Source: JASHPR01 sp963729365
GTDB taxonomy: Bacteria > Actinomycetota > Actinomycetes > Streptosporangiales > Streptosporangiaceae
Length of the DNA stretch: 64,000 nt
NCBI GenBank assembly: GCA_963729365.1
Contig: CAVSNQ010000010.1
Span: 62,001-126,000, forward strand
Direction: 5' to 3'
Shown: positions 58,658 through 64,000 of the stretch, piece by piece
Position numbering within the stretch: position 1 is the stretch's first letter
Layout: the number at the start of each line of letters is the position of its first letter
Notes under the pieces: model-generated
Seen by the model: the letters and a program-made list of their open reading frames with translations, nothing else
Told to the model about the DNA's origin: nothing
Databases searched by the model: none
Made by a program: the position numbers and the translations under genes

Positions 58658-58898
58658 TCAGCCGCGGAGCATGTCCCCGATGATCCCGCCGACGGCGCCT
58701 GAGCTCGCTGCCTGCGTGGTGCGCTCGTCGTGCGGGAGGTACTGCGCCCTGCGCCGGATCTATGTCGACTTGCCGGTCGTCGCTGACGCCGGCCATTATC
58801 TCCCGCTTGAGCAGCCCGAGGTTCGTTCCATCGCTGATGCATGGCTCGACCTGTGCGCAGCCGGGCAGGAATGATGCCGCAGCCGTCAAGCACAGCAT
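58658..58898 (-). pseudogene. Small lipoprotein-like gene with frameshift
   Basis: From ATG 58898 the frame reads MLCLTAAASFLPGC (lipobox), then AQVEPCISDGTNLGLLKREI and VDIDPAQGA. At about 58735 sense appears to move to another frame that ends YLPHDERTTQAASSGAVGGI and IGDMLRG with a TGA at 58658. The Gly-zipper-like end suggests a real but broken lipoprotein. Evidence is sequence feel only; the signal peptide is short and uncharged. Confidence 0.35.
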
Positions 58899-59104
58899 GA
58901 GTCACAAGGGACGCGGGTACATGCCTTAACGGCCGTGCGCTTTCTTTCTCGTCGATGACGAGCTTGACGACGGCCGGGCTCAGACATTCATGAATTAGCT
59001 AACTTTACGACCAGAAAATGGGCTGCGGGGATCCCTGAGCCGGTCACGCTGAGCGAAACAAACTGCGCCGCCGCGGCGGCGCGGGCGAAACTGGGGGGCG
59101 GGAA
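58899..59104. other. Promoter region of the DUF4407 gene
   Basis: About 200 bp without a gene. A short AT-rich patch lies at about 58985-59015. A perfect 18-bp palindrome is at 59065-59082, close to the GTG start at 59105. Confidence 0.45.
59065..59082. promoter_or_regulatory. 18-bp perfect GC palindrome near the DUF4407 start
   Basis: GCGCCGCCGCGGCGGCGC lies 22 bp upstream of the GTG start. It could hide the ribosome site in a hairpin or bind a protein. GC-only palindromes arise easily in such genomes. Confidence 0.35.
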
Positions 59105-60511
59105 GTGATCAGGCGCGCGAGCGACTTCATGGCCTGGCTGGGGGGCGGTGACCAGGCCATCCTGGAACAGGTGCCGCAAGAGCGGGCGCAGTTCGTCCAG
59201 ATGGCCGGGGTGCTGCTGACGACAGCGGGCATCGCCGTGGTGTCGATGACGTTCGCGCTGTACGACGGGGTCAAGGCGCCGCTCGCGGCGGCCGTCATCC
59301 TCGGCCTGCTGTGGGGCGTCGTCATCCTCAACCTTGACCGGTTCCTGGTGCTGAGCATGGGCGCTACCCGCGACCGCACGCGCCTGGTGCTCATAACGCT
59401 GCCCCGGCTGGCGCTGGCCGTGGTCCTCGCCCTCGTCATCTCAACGCCGCTCGTCCTGCGCATCTTCGCCAGTGACATCAACCAGCAGCTGTTTATCATG
59501 CAGCAGGAAGAATCGCGGCAGGAAGCGGCGCTCGAAGCGGGCGGCGGCGAACAGCAGGAAGCCAGCCAGGTCAAAACGCAGATCAATACGGATGAGGGCA
59601 TACTGAATGGCCATCTTCCGCAAACCATCACGAGCCCGCAGCTGCAGTCCGCGCAGGCCCAGGTCGACCAGCTGCAGAAGCAGGCGCAAAGCGACTATCA
59701 GGCGGAAGTCACCGCCCGCGAGGCGTGGCAGTGCGAGCTCGACGGCCAGAATTGCGTGGGGTCTTCCGGCATGGTCGGGAACGGGCCGCGCGCCCAGGCG
59801 AAATACCTGGAGTACCAGCAAGCCGCGAAGACCTACAATTCGGTCGAGAGCCAGCTCGCTGCCGCTCAGTCCGCCGATAAAACAGCTCAGCGTAGCTTTG
59901 CCAATAACCTGAGCAGCCGGGTACAGCAGCTCAAGGCTCAGGCCCAGCAGGCCCTTCCCAGGCTGCAAAGTCAGTATCAGAAGCTTGAGGCGGGCCTGCA
60001 GGGCACGGCGGCCAACGGAAGGAAGGTGACCGAGGAGAACACCGGCATACTCGCGCAGCTCCAGGCCCTGTCCGAGGCCAGCGGGCAGAGTTCCAGCCTC
60101 GAGGCCGCGCGGCTGGCCGTCCTGGCGCTGTTCTTCCTCATCGAGATCCTGCCGGTCACCGTGAAGTTCCTGCTCAACTTGGGCCCGCCGTCCGCCTACG
60201 AGGTGGCCGCCAAGCTCAGGGCGGACGAGCTTATCGACGCCGCTACCACCCGGCGGATCGAGAGCAGGCGGATCGGCGAGGGCAAGTCACGCACCAGGAT
60301 CAGCGTCGAGGCTGACCTGCGGGGCAAAGAAGAGAACCTGGGCAAGCACGCCAACGCCCGCATCGTCGGCGAGATGATCAAGATCCTCGATGCCACGCTG
60401 CCGGACTGGAGCAGCCAGGTACGCGACCAGCGGCCCAGCAGCGTGGGGCCGTCCGCCAACGGAGCCGGGCCTCCGGATGGGCGCATCGCCCGGCCCGGCG
60501 AGACGCTGTGA
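59105..60511 (+). CDS. DUF4407-type membrane protein with long coiled coil
   Basis: 468 residues. Three hydrophobic helices lie near 33-50 (MAGVLLTTAGIAVVSMTFAL), 58-78 (AAAVILGLLWGVVILNLDRF) and 95-118 (LPRLALAVVLALVISTPLVL). A long Gln/Ala-rich coiled-coil region (about 130-330) containing one Cys pair (WQCELDGQNC) follows. A fourth helix (AARLAVLALFFLIEILPVTV) and a charged cytoplasmic tail end the protein. This layout matches DUF4407, of unknown role. The coiled coil would be extracytoplasmic. The stop overlaps the next gene by GTGA. Confidence 0.78.
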   Translation: MIRRASDFMAWLGGGDQAILEQVPQERAQFVQMAGVLLTTAGIAVVSMTFALYDGVKAPLAAAVILGLLWGVVILNLDRFLVLSMGATRDRTRLVLITLPRLALAVVLALVISTPLVLRIFASDINQQLFIMQQEESRQEAALEAGGGEQQEASQVKTQINTDEGILNGHLPQTITSPQLQSAQAQVDQLQKQAQSDYQAEVTAREAWQCELDGQNCVGSSGMVGNGPRAQAKYLEYQQAAKTYNSVESQLAAAQSADKTAQRSFANNLSSRVQQLKAQAQQALPRLQSQYQKLEAGLQGTAANGRKVTEENTGILAQLQALSEASGQSSSLEAARLAVLALFFLIEILPVTVKFLLNLGPPSAYEVAAKLRADELIDAATTRRIESRRIGEGKSRTRISVEADLRGKEENLGKHANARIVGEMIKILDATLPDWSSQVRDQRPSSVGPSANGAGPPDGRIARPGETL

Positions 60512-61182
60512 CCGCCGTGGCGCGAAGGATGACGCACCGGATCCCGTGGCGGCGCGGCCGCGCGGCCGGACCGGATGCGAACCGGCCGCCCGCCGGCGAT
60601 GGCCACGGGTCCCGGCCGGGCGGACTTGTCTTCCTGTTCCTGGCCGACGAGCAGAGGTCGGACGATCACGCTGCCTGGCGCCGCGGCCGGTCGGTGCTGC
60701 TCGAGGTGGACAAGAAGATCGCCGCGGCGCCAGAGGTGGCCTACCGGGTACGGGCCCTGCCCGGCCGGGGCAGCGCCGCGCAGGGCGAGCCCCGGCCGGC
60801 TGGCCAGCTGTCCCGGCGCGCCATCAGGCGCCCGGCTGCGGGCGTGGACTTCGCGCGGGCGCTCGGCATCACCCGGACGGCGATGAGGCGAGACCTCGCC
60901 GTGCTCGGGCTGTCTGCCGTGCCGGTAGCCCGGCCGGCGATCGTGTTCTTCGCCGTCGACCCGCCGATCGCCGACGCGGTCACGGCCGAGGAGTACGGCC
61001 AGCTGGCCCGGGAGGCCTCGATCACCTGGGTGGTGCCGGAGTGCTCGGCGCCGCTGATGTCTCCGGCGTTCGCGGCCGGAGATGCCCGCATCCTCACCGA
61101 TCATTACGCGGTCACCGATGAAGTTGCCCATCTGCTGCAGGCCGGCCGGAAGCTCAGCCCGCTCGGTGGCGGCGGGCCGTGA
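60508..61182 (+). CDS. Conserved-looking protein of unknown function, partner of the DUF4407 protein
   Basis: 224 residues. A basic, disordered N-terminus (MTHRIPWRRGRAAG) precedes a segment GGLVFLFLADEQRSDDHAAW and, later, GVDFARALGITRTAMRRDLA and RPAIVFFAVDPPIADAVTAE. Alternation of hydrophobic strands and an acidic DEQ near the first strand recalls a von Willebrand A-like fold, but the MIDAS motif is incomplete. It is translationally coupled to the DUF4407 gene. Function not known. Confidence 0.55.
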   Translation: MTAVARRMTHRIPWRRGRAAGPDANRPPAGDGHGSRPGGLVFLFLADEQRSDDHAAWRRGRSVLLEVDKKIAAAPEVAYRVRALPGRGSAAQGEPRPAGQLSRRAIRRPAAGVDFARALGITRTAMRRDLAVLGLSAVPVARPAIVFFAVDPPIADAVTAEEYGQLAREASITWVVPECSAPLMSPAFAAGDARILTDHYAVTDEVAHLLQAGRKLSPLGGGGP

Positions 61183-61201
61183 TGAGCGCCCTGACCGGCG
61201 G

Positions 61202-62641
61202 CTAGTCGCCGAGCTCGGCCCGGCGGCGGGCCACGAAGTCCTCGAGCTCGGCCCGGATCGCGTCGTCGAGCGGCGGCCGGGCGTACTCATCGAGCGTCTT
61301 GGCGCAGATTTCCGAGGCGCGCGCGGTCGCGTCCTTGCCGCCCTGCTTCAGCCAGCGCTCGTAGTTCGCCGTCGACGACAGCAGCGGCCGGTAGAAGCAC
61401 TCGCGGAACCGCTCCATCGTGTGCTGCGCGCCGAGGAAGTGCCCGCCGTGCCCGACCTCCTCGTGCGCGCCGAACGCCAGCGACGCCTCGTCGATCTCCA
61501 GCGGCGTGAACTCGACCCGCAGCATCCGCAGCAGCTCGATGTCGACAATGAACTTCTCGTAGCAGGAGACCAGCCCGCCTTCGAGCCAGCCGGCCGCGTG
61601 CATCACGAAGTTGGTGCCGGCCAGGAACGTGGGCAGCAGCGTCATCAGCGACTCGTACGCGGCCTGGGCGTCGCAGGTCTGGCTGGCGTTCAGCCCGCCG
61701 CCGGTCCGGAACGGCAGCCCGAAGTGGCGGGCCAGCTGCCCGGTGCAGAGCAGGCCGATCCCGGACTCGGGAGTCCCGAACGACGGCGACCCGGACTGCA
61801 TGTCGATGTTGGACAGGAACGAGCCGAAGATCACCGGGCAGCCCGGCCTGATCAGCTGGGCCAGCGCGATGCCGGACAGCGCCTCGGCCAGTTGCTGCAC
61901 CAGCGCGGCCGGGATCGTCACCGGCGACATCGCGCCCATCAGCAGGAACGGTGTGAGCACCACGGGCTGGCTGGCCGCGCAATACTCGAACTGGGCGTCC
62001 AGCATCCGGTCGTCCCAGCGCAGCGGGGAGTTGCAGTTGATCAGCGAGATCGTGGCCGGCGTGGCCTCGATCGCCTCGCGTCCGCCGAACAGGATCTCGG
62101 TCATCTTGATCGTGTCGACGGCGTTCGGGCCGGACACCACGTTGCCCATGTAGATCTTGTCGGTCAGGGTCTGCAGCGCGTAGATCATGTCCAGGTGCCG
62201 GGAGTCGAGCGGCGCGTCGTTCGGCTCGCAGATCACGCCTCCGGCCGAGTCCAGCTGCGGAAACGACTGCGCCAGCATGCACAGGCGGTGGAAGTCGGAC
62301 AGCGTCGCCTCCCTGCGCACGTCGCCCTCGCGGACGAACGGCGACCCGTAGACCGCGCTGAACACCATCTCGTCCCCGCCGATGTGCACGTTGTTGGCCG
62401 GATTGCGGGCCTGGACGTCGAACTCCTGCGGCGCCTTGGCCACCTGCTCCAGCACAAACTCCGGGTCGAGGAAGACCACCTCGCCGTCCACTTTCTGGCC
62501 GGCCTTGCGGAACAGCTCCACGGCCTCAGGCTTGGCGAACTGCACGCCAATCTCGGAGACGATGCGGCGCCATCCGGCGTCGAGCACGCCCACGGCCTCC
62601 GGGGAAAGGATCTCGTAACGCGGCATGCGGTTGCGGAACAT
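61202..62641 (-). CDS. MttB-family (trimethylamine methyltransferase-like) protein, non-pyrrolysine
   Basis: A 479-residue corrinoid-dependent methyltransferase. Barrel sequences: RIVSEIGVQFAKPEAVELFR, PFVREGDVRREATLSDFHRL, GGLNASQTCDAQAAYESLMT and FAGTN-type LPTFLAGTNFVMHAAGWLEG. There is no in-frame TAG, so this is not the pyrrolysine trimethylamine enzyme but the larger quaternary-amine group (glycine betaine, proline betaine, carnitine and similar). It is divergent from an IclR regulator and a corrinoid protein gene, the usual partners. It would move a methyl group to the cobalt of the corrinoid protein. Confidence 0.9.
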   Translation of the reverse strand: MFRNRMPRYEILSPEAVGVLDAGWRRIVSEIGVQFAKPEAVELFRKAGQKVDGEVVFLDPEFVLEQVAKAPQEFDVQARNPANNVHIGGDEMVFSAVYGSPFVREGDVRREATLSDFHRLCMLAQSFPQLDSAGGVICEPNDAPLDSRHLDMIYALQTLTDKIYMGNVVSGPNAVDTIKMTEILFGGREAIEATPATISLINCNSPLRWDDRMLDAQFEYCAASQPVVLTPFLLMGAMSPVTIPAALVQQLAEALSGIALAQLIRPGCPVIFGSFLSNIDMQSGSPSFGTPESGIGLLCTGQLARHFGLPFRTGGGLNASQTCDAQAAYESLMTLLPTFLAGTNFVMHAAGWLEGGLVSCYEKFIVDIELLRMLRVEFTPLEIDEASLAFGAHEEVGHGGHFLGAQHTMERFRECFYRPLLSSTANYERWLKQGGKDATARASEICAKTLDEYARPPLDDAIRAELEDFVARRRAELGD

Positions 62642-62707
62642 AGGAGTCCACCTTTGGCTGGCTTGACCGTGTGCAAAGCCGAACTTAGGATCACATAGTA
62701 GAACAGG

Positions 62708-62724
62708 GTTCCGTAACATGGAAC
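62708..62724. promoter_or_regulatory. Candidate IclR operator
   Basis: GTTCC, seven bases, GGAAC: a 17-bp dyad centred between the divergent methyltransferase (start 62641) and IclR (start 62746) genes. The GTTCC/GGAAC arms resemble known IclR-family sites. Binding by the adjacent IclR protein is inferred. Confidence 0.6.
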
Positions 62725-62745
62725 TCGGTGCTAAGGGGATCTCCT

Positions 62746-63534
62746 TTGACTAGCCCCAACGGGACGCAGGCCGTCGATCGCGCGGCGCAGCTGCTGATCC
62801 AGGTCGTGCACTGCCCAGGCCCGGTCACGTTCACCGAGCTGACCGCGGCCAGCGGCCTGGCCAAGAGCACGACCTCCCGGCTGCTGATGGCGCTGGAGCG
62901 CAACGGCCTGGTCCAGCGGGACAGCCGGGGCGGGTTCCGGCCCGGCGAGGTGTTCGTCTCCTACGCCTGGCGCAGCGGCGCCGAGGCGGGCCTGATCACC
63001 GTGGCGCAGCCGTTCCTCGACCGGCTCGGCGACGCCACCGGCGAGACCATCAACCTCGGCGTGGCCAGCCGCGGCATGGTCGAGCAGATCGCGCAGGTGG
63101 ACAGCACCTACCTGATCGGCGGGACCAACTGGGTCGGCCTGTCGGTGCCGCTGCACTGCGCGGCGCTCGGCAAGGTGCTGCTGGCCTACGACGCCGCCGA
63201 GCTGCCGCCCGGCCGCCTCATCCGCCGCACCGGCCACACGATCACCAGCCGCGAGGCGCTGCAGGCCGACCTGGCCGAGGTGCGCCGCCGCGGCTACGCG
63301 GTGACCAACGAGGAACTGGAGCCCGGCCTGGTCGCCGTGGCGGCGCCGGTGTACCGCGAGGGGGCGACCGTGGTCGCCGCGCTGTCGGTGTCCGGCCCGG
63401 CCACCCGCCTGACCAAGGCCCGCATCCCGGCCATCGCAGCGCGGTGCATGGCCGAGGCCAATGCCCTGTCCGCGGTGCTCGGCTACCAGCCCGGCCGAGC
63501 CCGGCGCCCGTCAGACAAGGAAGGTGCGGCGTGA
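62746..63534 (+). CDS. IclR family transcriptional regulator
   Basis: 262 residues. The winged helix is AVDRAAQLLIQVVHCPGPVT with LTAASGLAKSTTSRLLMALE. The effector domain is DRLGDATGETINLGVASRGM, VGLSVPLHCAALGKVLLA and RRRGYAVTNEELEPGLVAVA. TTG 62746 is chosen because AAGGGG is 7 nt upstream; GTG 62728 is in frame but overlaps the operator region. It likely controls both the MttB-like gene and the corrinoid protein gene that it overlaps. Confidence 0.9.
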   Translation: MTSPNGTQAVDRAAQLLIQVVHCPGPVTFTELTAASGLAKSTTSRLLMALERNGLVQRDSRGGFRPGEVFVSYAWRSGAEAGLITVAQPFLDRLGDATGETINLGVASRGMVEQIAQVDSTYLIGGTNWVGLSVPLHCAALGKVLLAYDAAELPPGRLIRRTGHTITSREALQADLAEVRRRGYAVTNEELEPGLVAVAAPVYREGATVVAALSVSGPATRLTKARIPAIAARCMAEANALSAVLGYQPGRARRPSDKEGAA

Positions 63535-64000
63535 CCCGAGACGAGCTCCTGAAGCAGCTCTACGACTTCACCCTGGTCGGCAACGCGCCCGAGGTGCTCG
63601 ACCTGACCCGCCAGGGCCTCGACATGGGCCTCGGCCCGGAGGCGCTGCTGTACGAGGCGCTGATCCCGTCGCTGGAAGAGGTCGGCGCCCGGTTCGAGCG
63701 CGGCGACTTCTTCGTGCCCGAGATGCTGATCGCCGGCAAGGCCATGGCCGGCGCGCTGGAGATCCTCCGGCCGCTGCTGGCCGAGACCGGCGCCGAGACC
63801 ATCGGGAAGATCGTCATGGGCACGGTCAAGGGAGACGTGCACGACATCGGCAAGAACCTGGTCAACATCATGTTCGAGGGCGCCGGCTTCGAGGTGATCG
63901 ACCTGGGCGTGCAGGTGGCACCGGAGAAGTTCGTCGACGCGGTCAGGCAGCATCAGCCCGACATCCTCGGCTTCTCGGCGTTCCTGACCACCACGATGCC
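63531..64000 (+). CDS. Corrinoid (methyl-carrier) protein, partial at window end
   Basis: The first 156 codons of an MttC/MtgC-type cobalamin protein. A helical cap (residues 1-88) is followed by the B12-binding Rossmann domain, MGTVKGDVHDIGKNLVNIMF, in which H104 is the lower axial cobalt ligand, and DILGFSAFLTTTM. The GTG start overlaps the IclR stop (GTGA) and follows AAGGAAGG. It would accept the methyl group from the MttB-like enzyme and pass it to a folate or homocysteine methyltransferase. Confidence 0.93.
   Translation, partial: MTRDELLKQLYDFTLVGNAPEVLDLTRQGLDMGLGPEALLYEALIPSLEEVGARFERGDFFVPEMLIAGKAMAGALEILRPLLAETGAETIGKIVMGTVKGDVHDIGKNLVNIMFEGAGFEVIDLGVQVAPEKFVDAVRQHQPDILGFSAFLTTTM

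Noticed and set aside
61202..62641. Pyrrolysine trimethylamine methyltransferase
   Set aside because: The reading frame is continuous without an in-frame TAG, and no pyl genes are seen.

Overview
The window comes from a GC-rich actinobacterium. Marker families fit that reading: a PAC2 protein, an F420-type LLM oxidoreductase and PPOX-type flavoprotein, an NDMA-dependent-type alcohol dehydrogenase, a DHA2 exporter, an ECF sigma factor carrying its own zinc anti-sigma motif, and many GTG or TTG starts with ATGA/GTGA overlaps. A soil member of the Streptosporangiales or a related order is plausible, but the genus cannot be fixed from the sequence. No rRNA, tRNA, CRISPR array, prophage or intact insertion sequence was seen.

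Layout. 1-9976 is mixed: a drug-type ABC exporter with a broken permease, a GbsR/MarR regulator, PAC2, beta-carbonic anhydrase, a degenerate IspH-like protein, a short MetE-like methyltransferase, a PPOX protein and a TetR/MFS efflux pair. 10159-18929 is a plus-strand one-carbon/SAM operon: PucR-type regulator, homocysteine methyltransferase fused to a decayed MTHFR domain, MetV-like protein, intact MTHFR, unusual methyltransferase, second core-MetE protein and SAM synthetase, closed by a 16-bp-stem hairpin. 19261-20348 holds a TnpB relic.

20377-31835 is a minus-strand operon read as acetoacetyl-CoA synthetase, two halves of a PEP-synthase-type phosphotransferase, biotin carrier, biotin carboxylase, carboxyltransferase, HAD phosphatase, amidohydrolase/decarboxylase-type protein and quinone-oxidoreductase-type protein. 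Phosphorylation, biotin carboxylation and CoA activation of a beta-keto acid together suggest an ATP-driven ketone carboxylation pathway (acetone or a related methyl ketone to an acetoacetyl-CoA-type product). This is the strongest candidate for an undescribed system. A 27-bp palindrome lies upstream of it.

32132-40103 carries an amidase, an SGNH lipoprotein and a minus-strand set of alcohol dehydrogenase, a UGSC-family protein (Cys form of a selenoprotein family) with its conserved partner and a CxxC small protein, an SDR and an LLM oxidoreductase. 40417-51233 is a LysR-controlled catabolic unit: FAD oxidoreductase, two-subunit aconitase X, an IlvD-type dehydratase fused in frame to a LivF ATPase, LivH, a LivM-LivG fusion and a binding protein. 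It looks like uptake plus dehydration of a hydroxylated acid or hydroxyproline-like substrate. 51508-51666 is an aldehyde dehydrogenase relic.

51861-56816 holds a PaaX regulator, an amidohydrolase, a sugar-isomerase-like protein and E1 alpha/beta of a 2-oxoacid or acetoin dehydrogenase. 56867-61182 has the sigma factor with a coupled 54-residue membrane peptide, a lipoprotein relic and a DUF4407 membrane protein with a partner. 61202-64000 has a non-pyrrolysine MttB methyltransferase divergent from an IclR regulator and a corrinoid protein cut by the window edge. This demethylation module may feed methyl groups into the same one-carbon pool as the 10-19 kb operon.

Four genes (permease twice, quinone oxidoreductase, lipoprotein) show reading-frame breaks, mostly in GC-repeat sequence. 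They may be genuine decay or assembly indels.
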